NCBI RefSeq assembly: GCF_011059185.1
Contig: NZ_JAALFE010000012.1
Span: 1 to 40,561, forward strand
Reading direction: 5' to 3'
Source: Paragemmobacter kunshanensis
GTDB lineage: Bacteria; Pseudomonadota; Alphaproteobacteria; Rhodobacterales; Rhodobacteraceae
Length of the DNA stretch: 40,561 nucleotides
This document shows positions 1-8,542 of the stretch, in pieces. The notes beneath the pieces were generated by a model. That model did not search any database. It worked only from the letters and a program-made list of their open reading frames with translations, and had not been told where the DNA came from. Made by a program: the position numbers and the translations under genes. Numbering within the stretch: the stretch's first letter is position 1; each line of letters starts with the position of its first letter.

Positions 1-77
1 TCGGGGAAGGGTCACATGGGTCAAATCTCAATGGAAATCTTCAGCCCAACCGGGTCAGCTCTCAGCGCAAATCAACA
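1..77. mobile_element. Terminus of an IS21-family-like insertion sequence
   Basis: Two direct repeats of 26 bp lie at 18-43 and 52-77. Both begin GGGTCA and end in a variant of AAATCAACA, and they agree at 19 of 26 positions. A further GGGTCA sits at 10-15. Multiple terminal repeats of this style, ending in CA, are typical of IS21-family (istAB) elements. The transposase genes would lie left of the window and are not seen. A protein-like reading frame begins right after base 77, which suggests the element ended there and cut a gene. Family assignment is by pattern recall only. Confidence 0.5.
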
Positions 78-172
78 ACATGGGATATACCGGCCCGGTT
101 GGTATGGAAGCCTTTGCCAAAGGCGATGAGGAAGAAGCTCTGGAAGCCTTTCGCAAGGCATTTTCGATTTGA
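77..172 (+). pseudogene. C-terminal remnant of a TIM-barrel (hydroxypyruvate isomerase-like) protein
   Basis: The frame ending in TGA at 170-172 encodes a tail of about 31 residues containing NMGYTGPVGMEAFAKGD and then an amphipathic helix. This resembles the last beta-strand and helix of sugar-phosphate or hydroxypyruvate isomerase-type TIM barrels. Upstream of about base 77 the same frame turns into low-quality sequence that coincides with the IS-terminus repeats. The simplest reading is a gene truncated by insertion. No start codon or N-terminal part is present, so it should not be functional. The family call rests on a short segment and is tentative. Confidence 0.4.
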
Positions 173-179
173 CCTGATG

Positions 180-210
180 GCGGACCTTCGCGAGCATGAC
201 GAAGGTCCGC
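180..210. terminator. 11-bp perfect hairpin after the truncated gene
   Basis: Inverted repeat GCGGACCTTCG / CGAAGGTCCGC at 180-190 and 200-210 with a 9-nt loop. It lies 8 nt after the stop codon of the remnant. No T-tract follows, so it may be a weak or Rho-assisted terminator, or a repeat element. The remaining bases to 383 hold no gene that I can support. Confidence 0.4.
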
Positions 211-383
211 TTCCCGCCCAAAATGACGAAACCATGTCTGCGAAGCGGCCTTGGCCGTCGCTACACCTGACCGTCTCTTATCGGATCCCTGCGTCGCGAT
301 AGGCACGCGAAATGACGCTATCGTGAGAGCTTAACTCCGGCATGAGCTTGCCAAATCAGAGCAGTCGGGGTTGTGCGACAGCG

Positions 384-2978
384 TCATGTCCCACGCACCG
401 TCAATGCCATCCCGCCCAGATCCCGGAACGCCCTTTGCCGACAGCTGAGCACGATGATCTGCTGGCCTGACGCCTGCGCGTGCAGGGCGTTGAACATCTT
501 TTCGATGCGGTCGTCGTCGGTATAGACCAGCGCGTCGTCGAAGATGATGGGCGCGTGGTGGCCTCGGGCGGCGAGGAGGCGGGCGAAGGCGAGGCGGACG
601 AGGAGGGCGATCTGTTCCTGCGTGCCTCCTGACAGGATCGAGAGCGGCTCCTCGCGCCCGTCGCGGACCAAGGCGGTGGGAAGCAGGCTTTCGCCGTCGA
701 AGCGCAGTTCGGCATCGGGCCAGAGCATGCGGAGAAGTGGCCGCAGTTCGGCGAGGACGGGTTCGAAATAGCGGTCGCGGGCCTCGTTGCGGGCGGCTTC
801 GAGGGTAGTGGCGAGTTCCTTGAGGACGGCGACCTCGAAGCTGATGGTGGCAAGGGACTCGGTGGCTGCATCAAGGCGGGTCGTGGTGTCGGCCAGTTCC
901 TCCATGACGCCTGCGCCGGACTGGATCTTGATTTCCGTGTCGAGCTGGGCGCGTTCCAGTTCCAGCCGCGTCGTTTCACTGCGGGCGCTTTCCACGATCG
1001 ACTTTGCGCGGTCGAAGGCGGCTTGTGCGGCCATCAAGTCGGGGGCGGCGGCGAGGAGTGCGGCGTGTTTGGCGCGGGCTTCTTCCAGCGCGGTCGTGGC
1101 GCTGGCCAGTTGCGGGAGGAGGGTGGCCTCTGCGTCTTCGCCGAAGGTGACGAGTACCGCTTCTGCGCGGGCGAGTTCGTTGGCGAGGCTGGTGGCCTGC
1201 ACGCTGGCGCGGACTTCGGCGGTGCGGAGGCGTTCGGCTTCGGCGCGGGCGGCTTCGTGTGCCGTTTCGGCGGATTGCAGAGCGATACTAGCCTTGTCAG
1301 CGGCTGTCTGGGCCTCGGCCACGGTCGGCAGGCCTTCGCGGGGTGTGACCGCTTCGGGCAGGGCGGACAATTCGGCCTCTAGCGCGGGCAGGCCCTGCGG
1401 AGCGAGGGAGGCGAGGCTCGCGTCGAGGTCGCGCAGGGCCGAGGTCGCCTCGGTGCGGGCGGTGGCTTCGGATTGCGCGGTGGCGAGATCCGGCAGACCG
1501 AGGCGGGAGAGGGAGGTGGCGAACGCGGCCTCGGCGCGGGCGAGATCATCGCTGTCGTTTCCGGCGGCGGGCTTGACCGTGAAGTGGCCGAGGCCAGGCA
1601 TGTCGAAGCGGGTCTCGGCCAGCACCGGGAGGGGTGTTTCGGGAACCGGATTGTCGCCTGTCGTGACGCGGGCGGGTCCGGTGTGGTGGAAGGTGATCTG
1701 GGCCGCACTGCGGTCGCGCAGGGCGCGTTCGAGGGCTGCGGCTTGCGAAAGGTTTTGCAGCTCGGCCAGCGCTTTGGCGTCGGGGCCACGGGTCGCAGCC
1801 AATGCCAGCGGCGCGCGCTTTTCCAGCAAGGCGCGGGCTTTTCCGATGCGGTCGGCAAGATCCTTGCGGCGGGCGGCGGCGGCAAGGGATGCGACGGCGC
1901 GGTTCGCCTCGGCCAGTTCGGCGTCGGCGGTGGTTTTCGCGTGGCGAGCGGCGGCGAGTGCGTCGGCGAGGGGGATCAGGGCGGCTTCGGCCTGTGCGCT
2001 GGTTTCCTTGGCTGCGCGGGCTGCGGCTTCGGCGGATTGCAGATCGGCCTTTGCCTTTGCGCAGGCGGATTGGGCGCGGTGGAGGGCCGAGAGACGCTCG
2101 GACAGGGTCGCCTGAGTCATCTCCGCTGCCCGCAGTGCGGCGGTCGCGTTGTCCAGCGTGTCGGCGTGGCGTTTGGCCTCTTCAAGGGCGCGAGTGGCGT
2201 CTTCGAGGCGGGTCTGGCGCGTCTCGACTTCGTCGGGTGCGGTCAGGCTGGTCAGTGTCTTGACCACCTCGCGGCGGCGGGCAAGCGCGGCGGTCAGCTG
2301 ACGGGCGGTGGTTTCGAGACGTGCCTTCTCTTCGGTCAGCATGTTAACTAAGGCTTCAGCATCGGAGAGAGGCTTACCCTTGATCGCTTTTCCGTTGGGG
2401 GTGACATATTTCGCCAGTTCCTCGCGGGTCCGGGCCAGTGCCTTGTCCATGCGGCGACCGCCGGTCAGGGCCTCGACCTCGCCGGTGACAGAGGTCATCA
2501 GGTTGCGGCGGGCGGCTTTGGCGGCGTCCCTTTCCTTGGGGCTGTCGCCTTCGCCTTCCAGCCGTGTCAGCCCCTGACGCACCCAGAGAAGGCCCGCAGG
2601 CCCGCCATCCCCTTCGGCTTGGACGATGGCCGAGATGAAGGCTTCGGCATCGTCGGCCTGATGGATGAGGGTGCCGTTGCGATGCACCGTGGCTTGGGCC
2701 TTGCCGAGCCAGCGTTTGGACAGGGTGTAGCGGGCATCGCTCAGCTCCACCTCGACCGTCACGCAGGGCGAGCCGCCGACATGCGGACGTAGCGCGTTGA
2801 TTTCCTTGGATTTCGAGCGGTGGGGTTGGAAGAACAGGGCTTGCAGCGCGTCGAAGAGGGTGGATTTGCCGAATTCGTTCGGCGCGCAAAGCACGTTCAG
2901 GCCGGGCCCGATGCCGTCGATGCAGACAGGGGCGACGAAGCGGCGGACGTCGGAGAGTTCGATGGAGACGAGTTTCAT
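384..2978 (-). CDS. YhaN/SbcC-like AAA ATPase with SMC-type coiled coil
   Basis: An 864-aa protein with ABC/SMC-type ATPase halves separated by a long Ala/Glu/Arg-rich coiled-coil region. The Walker A motif APNEFGKST is at residues 32-40. Near the C-terminus come the signature LSGGTQEQ and the Walker B/D-loop stretch PIIFDDALVYTDD. The family (YhaN, related to SbcC/Rad50) acts with a metallophosphoesterase subunit on DNA ends during repair. I chose the ATG at 2976-2978, giving MKLVSIELSD, because its ATGA overlaps the stop of the upstream nuclease gene. The 67 residues further upstream in the open frame are Pro/Arg-rich shadow of that gene. It is translationally coupled and surely co-transcribed with the nuclease. 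The exact substrate is unknown. Confidence 0.88.
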   Translation of the reverse strand: MKLVSIELSDVRRFVAPVCIDGIGPGLNVLCAPNEFGKSTLFDALQALFFQPHRSKSKEINALRPHVGGSPCVTVEVELSDARYTLSKRWLGKAQATVHRNGTLIHQADDAEAFISAIVQAEGDGGPAGLLWVRQGLTRLEGEGDSPKERDAAKAARRNLMTSVTGEVEALTGGRRMDKALARTREELAKYVTPNGKAIKGKPLSDAEALVNMLTEEKARLETTARQLTAALARRREVVKTLTSLTAPDEVETRQTRLEDATRALEEAKRHADTLDNATAALRAAEMTQATLSERLSALHRAQSACAKAKADLQSAEAAARAAKETSAQAEAALIPLADALAAARHAKTTADAELAEANRAVASLAAAARRKDLADRIGKARALLEKRAPLALAATRGPDAKALAELQNLSQAAALERALRDRSAAQITFHHTGPARVTTGDNPVPETPLPVLAETRFDMPGLGHFTVKPAAGNDSDDLARAEAAFATSLSRLGLPDLATAQSEATARTEATSALRDLDASLASLAPQGLPALEAELSALPEAVTPREGLPTVAEAQTAADKASIALQSAETAHEAARAEAERLRTAEVRASVQATSLANELARAEAVLVTFGEDAEATLLPQLASATTALEEARAKHAALLAAAPDLMAAQAAFDRAKSIVESARSETTRLELERAQLDTEIKIQSGAGVMEELADTTTRLDAATESLATISFEVAVLKELATTLEAARNEARDRYFEPVLAELRPLLRMLWPDAELRFDGESLLPTALVRDGREEPLSILSGGTQEQIALLVRLAFARLLAARGHHAPIIFDDALVYTDDDRIEKMFNALHAQASGQQIIVLSCRQRAFRDLGGMALTVRGT

Positions 2979-4111
2979 GCCCGATCCTCGCGCAGGTAGC
3001 CATACAGACGGTTGAGGGCGGCGGCAGCGGTGCGGCGTGTTTCGCCGTCGAGGGCCGCATCGTCGGCGCGGTCTTTCAAGCGGTCGGCGGCAAGACGCAG
3101 GGCACCTGCGCGGTCGATCTGGTCGAGGTCGGTGGCTTCGACCTCGGTTTCGAGGGCGGTGGTGTCGAGGGTGAACCATGCGAAGTCCGGCGCGACGGCG
3201 GCTGCGGCCTCGGTCAGGGCGGCGTGTTCGGCCAGCGTGGCGCGGCCTGTGGCGCGGATGCGCATGAGGTGGTCGCGGCGTTCGGCCCGGTCGGGCGGCA
3301 ACAGGGCGGCGAGGGCTTCGGCGGTGTTCTGGCCGGGGAGGAGGGGCAGCACCTCATCATGCCATGCGAAGCGGCCGGTCGGGAAGGTTTCGACCTGAGG
3401 CGGGGAGTCGGGCGCGGTGAGCGTGACGCAGATGCAGGTGCCGCGCCCATCATGGGTGAAGGCGTCGCGTTCAGGCGTGCCGGGATACCATGTCCGGTCG
3501 CCGACGCGGACATGGCCGTGCCAGTCACCAAGGGCGAGGTAGTCGAGCCGTGCGGTGGCGGCACGGTCGGGCGGGATGGTATCCTCGGCGCGCGCGCCTT
3601 CTTCCGAGAAGTTCTGGATCGATCCGTGGGCCAGTCCGATGCGGAAGGCGCGGGGGTCCGTCTCGCATCCGGGCATATGGGAGGTGAGGTCGCGGCCCGG
3701 ATAGCGGCGGGGCAGCGGGGCCGGAAGGAGGAAGACGTTGGGTGCGATTTCGACAGGTTCGACATCGTCGAGGAGGTGGACGTTGGCGGGGGCCTGTTCG
3801 CGGAAGCGGGACCAGAGGGATTCGGCAGCAAGGCTGTCGTGGTTGCCGGGGATGATCCACCAGTGATGGGTCGGGTTCGCCCCCATCGCGGCCAATGCCT
3901 GCCGCCAGACGGGATCGGTCGGGGTTTCGCTGTCGAAGAGGTCGCCTGCGATCAGGATGTGCTCGGCCTCGTGGAACTGCGCCGCGGTGATCAGGTGGTT
4001 GATCGCGTTGTGCCGCGCCTCGACCAGACGGCCGCGCAGGTCTTCGGGATAGCCACCGAAACGGCGACCGAGGTGGAGATCGGCAGAGTGGATGAAACGG
4101 AAGGGGGGCAA
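2975..4111 (-). CDS. YhaO/SbcD-like DNA repair metallophosphoesterase
   Basis: A 378-aa calcineurin-like phosphoesterase of the SbcD/Mre11/YhaO type. Metal-binding motifs are visible in order: D11 and H13 in HSADLHLG, GD at 56-57 (AGDLFD), GNHD at 89-92, a histidine near 162 (AHGS) and GDWHGH at 195-200. The region after about 250 is the usual variable cap. It ends in a 4-bp ATGA overlap with the YhaN-like ATPase gene, so the two make a nuclease-ATPase pair expected to process DNA ends in the cytoplasm. It starts 209 bp from the divergently transcribed MerR-type gene. Family is certain by motif; the role in this host is inferred. Confidence 0.9.
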   Translation of the reverse strand: MPPFRFIHSADLHLGRRFGGYPEDLRGRLVEARHNAINHLITAAQFHEAEHILIAGDLFDSETPTDPVWRQALAAMGANPTHHWWIIPGNHDSLAAESLWSRFREQAPANVHLLDDVEPVEIAPNVFLLPAPLPRRYPGRDLTSHMPGCETDPRAFRIGLAHGSIQNFSEEGARAEDTIPPDRAATARLDYLALGDWHGHVRVGDRTWYPGTPERDAFTHDGRGTCICVTLTAPDSPPQVETFPTGRFAWHDEVLPLLPGQNTAEALAALLPPDRAERRDHLMRIRATGRATLAEHAALTEAAAAVAPDFAWFTLDTTALETEVEATDLDQIDRAGALRLAADRLKDRADDAALDGETRRTAAAALNRLYGYLREDRA

Positions 4112-4247
4112 GGTCGCCTCCTGAATGACTGTGACGCCGGACGGATTCGGGGGGCGAATCTGCCCTTGGTTAATGAATAGACTGGGGTCGTGTCAGAATC
4201 TGTCGCCCTGCCCGGTTAGTTAGGACTTGCACGGGCTGCGAGATCAA

Positions 4248-4262
4248 GACAAAAATTTTGTC
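4248..4262. promoter_or_regulatory. 15-bp palindrome upstream of the MerR-type gene
   Basis: GACAAAA-A-TTTTGTC is a perfect inverted repeat just upstream of a promoter-like TTGACA. It lies in the divergent region between the nuclease/ATPase operon and the MerR-type gene, so it is a candidate operator. Binding by any particular protein is inference. Confidence 0.45.
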
Positions 4263-4271
4263 ACGTTCTGC

Positions 4272-4301
4272 TTGACAGAGAATTAAACGCGACACAATTT
4301 A
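4272..4301 (+). promoter_or_regulatory. Candidate sigma70 promoter for the MerR-VIT/vWA operon
   Basis: A consensus TTGACA at 4272-4277 is followed after 17-18 bp by an AT-rich CAATTTA stretch at 4295-4301. The segment is much richer in AT than its surroundings. The TTGACA box is strong; the -10 box is weak. A GGAG ribosome site follows at 4311-4314. Confidence 0.45.
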
Positions 4302-4320
4302 TGTCTCGTTGGAGCCCGAC

Positions 4321-4665
4321 ATGACCTTGAACGACCTTGCCGAACGTCTTGGCGTTCCGGCGCGACAGATCCGCTTCCTGATTGCCGAGGGGATCCTTCC
4401 CCCGGCGGCCAAGACCGGACGCGCGGCGGATGGCTATGACGAGACGCATGTCCTGAAAGGTCAGCGGTATCTGGCGCTGCACCGGATGGGGATGAAGCCC
4501 GGCTCGATCAAGGTCCTGATGGCCTTCGACGATGCGGTGCCGATCCTTCAGGCGGGCGGCGTCGAGTTGCGGGTGGATCCGGGAATTTCCCCGGAGGCGA
4601 TCGACATTGAAACGGTTCTGGGCGCGGTCGAGGCGGCGCTGCGGGCCTATGTTGCAAAGGGATAG
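4321..4665 (+). CDS. MerR-family transcriptional regulator, small
   Basis: A 114-aa protein that opens with a winged-helix MerR-type domain: MTLNDLAERLGVPARQIRFL, then the wing with Y and H residues before KGQRYLALHRMGM. The C-terminal ~40 residues are short and carry no metal-binding cysteines, so this is not a classical metal sensor. I prefer the ATG at 4321, with GGAG 7 nt upstream, over an in-frame TTG at 4309. The next gene, encoding a VIT/vWA protein, starts 4 bp after the stop, so the two form an operon. MerR-type regulators are known companions of VIT/vWA proteins. The ligand is not known. Confidence 0.8.
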   Translation: MTLNDLAERLGVPARQIRFLIAEGILPPAAKTGRAADGYDETHVLKGQRYLALHRMGMKPGSIKVLMAFDDAVPILQAGGVELRVDPGISPEAIDIETVLGAVEAALRAYVAKG

Positions 4666-4668
4666 GGA

Positions 4669-6714
4669 ATGGGTGTCACGGCATTCGGGCATGCGCTGGA
4701 AACGATACATGACGGGTTGACGGTGTTTGCTGGTGGCAGGCCCGCGCCCGTGCCGCTGGTGGCGACCGATATTGCGGTCGGGATCGTGGCTGGGTTGGCG
4801 ACGGTGCGCACCTCGCGGCGGTTCGTGAATGCGGAAGGTCGGCCCATCGAGGCGATCCTGACCATGCCGGTCGGCTTTGATGCCGTGGTGACGGGGATGC
4901 GTGCGGTGGTGGATGGCCGCGTCCTTGTTGCCGCAGCCAAGCCCAAGGCAGAGGCGCGGGACAGCTATGAGGCTGCGTTGGACGAGGGAAAGCTGGCCGT
5001 GCTGCACGAGGAAGTGCTGCGCGGGGTCCATGCGCTGTCGGTCGGCAATCTGGGCGCGGGCAAGGAAGTGACGGTCGAGATCGAGACGGTGGTGCCGCTG
5101 TCCGCGGGCGCATCCGGGCCGTTCCTGCGGATACCGGTGACGGTGGGGCAATTGTACGGGGCGTCCCCGCTGGCCCCTGTCGATGATCTGGCGACGAGCG
5201 CGCATGTGCGGCACGAGGCCGATCTTTCCGTGACGGTGGATGCGGGTCAGGTGTTGCTGGGCGGACGCTTGGTCACTGGTTCGCAGCGGATCACTCTGGA
5301 TGCCGCGATCGAGATCGTGGTGCAGGGTGGGCGGTTCGGGGCGCATCAGGGTGTGGCGGCGGACGGGCGGCAGGTGCGCGTCGATCTGCGGCAGGTGGCG
5401 GCGGGTTCCGGGGCGCTGGATCTGGCGGTTCTGGTCGATCATTCGGGGTCCACCGGATCGAAGGCCGAAGGGCCGCGCGGGCTGACGGTGTGGGAGGCGA
5501 TCCGCGACGGGCTGCGGCTGGAGCTGGGGCGGCTGCGCGGGTCGGACCGGATCGCGCTGTGGGAGTTTGACGACGACTGTCGACAGCTTGGCGCGGCGAT
5601 TGGACCGGAGGCGGCACGGCTGGTGTCGAAGCTGCGGAAACCTGCGGGCGGCACCGAACTTGACCGGGCGGTGGATGCAGCGGTGCGGGAAGGGGCGCAG
5701 GATATCCTCGTGCTGACGGACGGGCAGACCTGGGCTGCGACGGTGGATGCGCTGGCTGCGTCGAAAGCGCGGATTTCGGCGATCCTTGTCGGTCCGGGCA
5801 GTCTGGATGCGAACATCGGGCAGCTCTGTGCCATGACGGGGGGGCAGCTGTTCTATGCGCCGGGCGATGATGTGGCGGCGAGTCTTGCGCTGGCATTTTC
5901 GGCCTTGCGGCAGCGTGGTCAGGCGGCTGACGGCCAAGTCGTTGCGGGTGCGCCGGAGCGGGTCGTTGCTCTTCGCGGCGGGGTGGAGATCACGGCGGAA
6001 TGGTCCGAGGCGATGGAGTTGCGCAGGGCGGATGCCGTGGGACGTTTTGCGGCAGCCTTGACTTTGCCGCTTCTCGGTGCAGAGGCAGCGGAAGATTTTG
6101 CGCGTGCCCACGGGCTTTGCACGCACCGCAGCAGTCTGGTTCTGGTGGACGAGGCGGGCGAAGTGGTCGAAGGCATGGCGCAGCAGCGCAAGGTGCCGTT
6201 GATGGCGTCGCGGTATGCTGCGGGCGTCACGCAGTCTGTCGATACGGCGATGCCCTCCATGTCATTTGCGAAGCGCAGCTTTGCTGCACCGCCTCCGATC
6301 TCCAGAATGCGGATCATGACTGACCGGGATGCATTGCCCAGCTTCAGAGCAGATGTTTCATTCTTCATGAAGCCGACCATTCCGCCCGAAGATCTTCGCC
6401 AGATGTTCGCTGGCCTGCGCTGGGATGCCTTGTGCGAAGAATTTCTGGCCGGAAATGTCAGCAGCCTAGATGAGGCGCAGCAGGATGCGGTTTCGAGGAT
6501 TGCGGCTTCGGATCCGATTGCGCACTTCGCAGCGGTTGCGGGCTTGCCTCCGGCGACGGTGGTGCTGGCCTTGATCGCCGATCTGATCGACGACCGGCTG
6601 GCGCGGCGCTTCGTCAAGCAGGCGTTCAGGGGTCTGCCGGTTGCCGATTGGGCGCATCTGCGGCTTTGGGATCAGTCTCCGTCCCGAGGGCTCTTCGCCC
6701 GTTGGGGTGCCTGA
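4669..6714 (+). CDS. VIT and von Willebrand factor A domain protein
   Basis: A 681-aa protein without signal peptide. Residues ~1-150 match a VIT (vault/inter-alpha-trypsin) domain, with the typical stretch about the self-processing core (RFVNAEGRPIEAILTMP). Residues ~245-420 form a vWA domain with MIDAS motif DHSGSTGS and a later TDGQ, and the expected strand order. The C-terminal 200 residues are Ala-rich helices that I do not recognise. VIT/vWA proteins bind divalent metal and act as scaffolds; the bacterial role is not settled. It begins 4 bp after the MerR-type gene and converges with the WYL regulator, leaving only 4 bp between them. Confidence 0.85.
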   Translation: MGVTAFGHALETIHDGLTVFAGGRPAPVPLVATDIAVGIVAGLATVRTSRRFVNAEGRPIEAILTMPVGFDAVVTGMRAVVDGRVLVAAAKPKAEARDSYEAALDEGKLAVLHEEVLRGVHALSVGNLGAGKEVTVEIETVVPLSAGASGPFLRIPVTVGQLYGASPLAPVDDLATSAHVRHEADLSVTVDAGQVLLGGRLVTGSQRITLDAAIEIVVQGGRFGAHQGVAADGRQVRVDLRQVAAGSGALDLAVLVDHSGSTGSKAEGPRGLTVWEAIRDGLRLELGRLRGSDRIALWEFDDDCRQLGAAIGPEAARLVSKLRKPAGGTELDRAVDAAVREGAQDILVLTDGQTWAATVDALAASKARISAILVGPGSLDANIGQLCAMTGGQLFYAPGDDVAASLALAFSALRQRGQAADGQVVAGAPERVVALRGGVEITAEWSEAMELRRADAVGRFAAALTLPLLGAEAAEDFARAHGLCTHRSSLVLVDEAGEVVEGMAQQRKVPLMASRYAAGVTQSVDTAMPSMSFAKRSFAAPPPISRMRIMTDRDALPSFRADVSFFMKPTIPPEDLRQMFAGLRWDALCEEFLAGNVSSLDEAQQDAVSRIAASDPIAHFAAVAGLPPATVVLALIADLIDDRLARRFVKQAFRGLPVADWAHLRLWDQSPSRGLFARWGA

Positions 6715-6718
6715 CAGA

Positions 6719-7717
6719 TCAGGGCAGCGCGGGGAAATCCCTGCGCTGGAAGCCTGCAACCATTGCACGCAAGCGGTCGGGGGCCAGAACCTCGACCGTG
6801 TCGCCCCAGAGGTAGAGATGCCAGGCCATTTCCAGATGCCCAGAGGCGTGGAAGCGGACGGTCAGGCTTCCGTCCGGCTCCTCCGTCACCTCTTGCAGCG
6901 GGTGGAAGATGAACTCGCGGGCGACGGCCGCAGCCTTCGGGGCGAAGCGCCAGATCACCTCGGCGAATTCCTCGTCCGCGTGGAAGCTGCCGAAGGCGCG
7001 GGCGGCGTGGGCTTCGAGGTTGAAGTCGGGATCGCGGTTGAAGGACGCGGCCTCCAGCCGCGCGGCGGTGATCCGGTCAAGGCGGAAGTGCTGCAAGCGC
7101 CCGTTGCCGCCCCTGACCTTGGCCACGAGGTAACGGCGGGTGCCAAGGAGCATTCCATAGGGTTCGACGGTGCGTTCGGTCCCGTCAGGCTTGCTGCCGC
7201 CTGCATAGGTGATGGTCAGAAGGTTCGGCCCCTTCAGCGCCTCGGCCACCGTTTCGAGGACGAGGGTGGCGGTCCGCACCCGCGGCCCGGGGCGCGAGGC
7301 GAAGCCATAGGCCTCCAGCACCGCCTCGGCATCGCTTTCGGCGCGGCGGGCGTGGGGGCGGGCCATGCTGGCAAGCAGACGGTCGCGGAGGGATTTCAGG
7401 GCTTTCACCTCGTTCGTCGCGCCATCCCTTTCGGCGCGGCGAAGGGCGATTTCGAGGGCGGCGAGTTCGCTGTCGCGGATGCCTTGGGCGAGCATCAGGC
7501 GGGCGGCGTTGCCGTCGAGCCGCCAGTATTTGCGGCGTTCGTCGTCGACGCGCGTGGTGCAGGTGTCGAACACCTCTTCCAGCACCCGCGTCATGCGCTG
7601 CGCGGTGCGGCGGTCGACGCCGAATTCCTCTTCGATGTCTCCGAGGCCAACGCCTGAATGGCGCGACGTTGCCATTTCGGCGAGGCGAAGCAGGTCAACG
7701 GCTTTGGTGAATGACAT
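6719..7717 (-). CDS. WYL-domain HTH transcriptional regulator
   Basis: A 332-aa regulator. Residues ~1-65 form a DeoR/HTH_11-like winged helix (LLRLAEMATSRHSGVGLGDI, then DRRTAQRMTRVL). Residues ~150-230 form a WYL domain with EPYGMLLGTRRYLVAK and FRLDRI. The C-terminal ~80 residues are a WCX-like extension. I set the start at ATG 7717 (MSFTKAVDLL); residues upstream in the open frame look random. WYL proteins usually bind ssDNA or nucleotides and often control DNA-damage or phage-defence loci. It is divergent from the 234-aa orphan across a 92-bp gap, so it may regulate that gene. Confidence 0.82.
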   Translation of the reverse strand: MSFTKAVDLLRLAEMATSRHSGVGLGDIEEEFGVDRRTAQRMTRVLEEVFDTCTTRVDDERRKYWRLDGNAARLMLAQGIRDSELAALEIALRRAERDGATNEVKALKSLRDRLLASMARPHARRAESDAEAVLEAYGFASRPGPRVRTATLVLETVAEALKGPNLLTITYAGGSKPDGTERTVEPYGMLLGTRRYLVAKVRGGNGRLQHFRLDRITAARLEAASFNRDPDFNLEAHAARAFGSFHADEEFAEVIWRFAPKAAAVAREFIFHPLQEVTEEPDGSLTVRFHASGHLEMAWHLYLWGDTVEVLAPDRLRAMVAGFQRRDFPALP

Positions 7718-7809
7718 GGTTAATGCCCGTGACAGGTTTTGCCACCCATAGCACGTAAAGTCAGATTTGGGACGAGAGCTTTTCCATTTGCCGATGAAAG
7801 GAAGTTTCG

Positions 7810-8514
7810 ATGCAGATCCAGCACAGCCATTTTGCGACCAACGCTTCCCTCCGGACTGCCCTGAAACGCGGTCTTGCGCGTCAGGCAATGTCGCATGCGG
7901 CGCAGGCCGAAGGAGATGTTGCAGCGCTTGTCCGCATTTCGACGAACATGCGGCCGAATGCGAAGGCCATGCAGCGGCTCGCACAACAACTGGCTTCACG
8001 GAAGGGAGTGGTGAAAGTTGCCAAGGGCGACGAAGGGCTTGTCGTCTTCGTCCGCAATGTCTGCCAGATCCGCAACCAGATTGATCAGCAGGACCTCTTC
8101 ACCGAAACGGCGCTCGTCTATACCCGGTTTGCGATCCGGTGCCTGCGGACGGGTGTCGGGTATCATGTGTCTCGGGCCAGTTTCTGCCTGCATGCTCTCG
8201 AAAGGTTGGTGGAGCGTAGCGCGATTGCGCTGGACCGCCCGCTTTTGCCAGTTGCCGATCAGGAAGGCATGCGTGTCCTGCGGGGCTTAGCGCAGGGCAG
8301 GGATTTCACCGAGAGTGGCGATCATTTCATTCCAGCAGCCGCGAATGGAGTCTGGGCAGGCGGCGTGGACCAGGCTGCCCTGGACGAAGATTGGGGATTG
8401 GTCTGCAAAGATGCTGCCGGAGTTCCTCTATTCTCTGTGCGAACCTTTCTGAGTGAGGACGAGATGCGTCCCACGGTCTGGTATTCGTGGAAGCAGGAAG
8501 CATCGGACCGGTAG
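7810..8514 (+). CDS. Unrecognised 234-aa protein divergent from the WYL regulator
   Basis: I do not recognise this protein. The start at ATG 7810 is supported by an AAGGAAG ribosome site. It has no signal peptide or membrane segment. The first 80 residues are basic and helical (MQIQHSHFATNASLRTALKR). A central segment contains SRASFCLHALERLVERSA, followed by a mixed alpha/beta C-terminal half rich in D, E and W. Codon use and base composition look like a real gene. It lies between a WYL regulator and a tyrosine recombinase inside a probable genomic island, so an island-specific or defence-related role is possible, but no catalytic motif supports that. Confidence 0.7.
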   Translation: MQIQHSHFATNASLRTALKRGLARQAMSHAAQAEGDVAALVRISTNMRPNAKAMQRLAQQLASRKGVVKVAKGDEGLVVFVRNVCQIRNQIDQQDLFTETALVYTRFAIRCLRTGVGYHVSRASFCLHALERLVERSAIALDRPLLPVADQEGMRVLRGLAQGRDFTESGDHFIPAAANGVWAGGVDQAALDEDWGLVCKDAAGVPLFSVRTFLSEDEMRPTVWYSWKQEASDR

Positions 8515-8542
8515 AGCAAGCCACGACTTCTGGCCCCGACAG

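Noticed and set aside
99-302. 67-aa plus-strand frame at the left edge
   Set aside because: It runs across the stop of the isomerase remnant and a hairpin, and has no natural protein composition.
787-2115. A 442-aa plus-strand open frame inside the YhaN-like gene
   Set aside because: Composed of Ala, Ser and Arg runs that follow from the coiled-coil codons of the true gene.
2979-3179. N-terminal 67-residue extension of the YhaN-like ATPase
   Set aside because: Only His/Arg/Pro noise overlapping yhaO; the ATGA overlap start at 2978 gives the normal family N-terminus.
4309-4320. TTG start for the MerR-type regulator
   Set aside because: The ATG at 4321 has a better placed GGAG and gives a normal MerR N-terminus.
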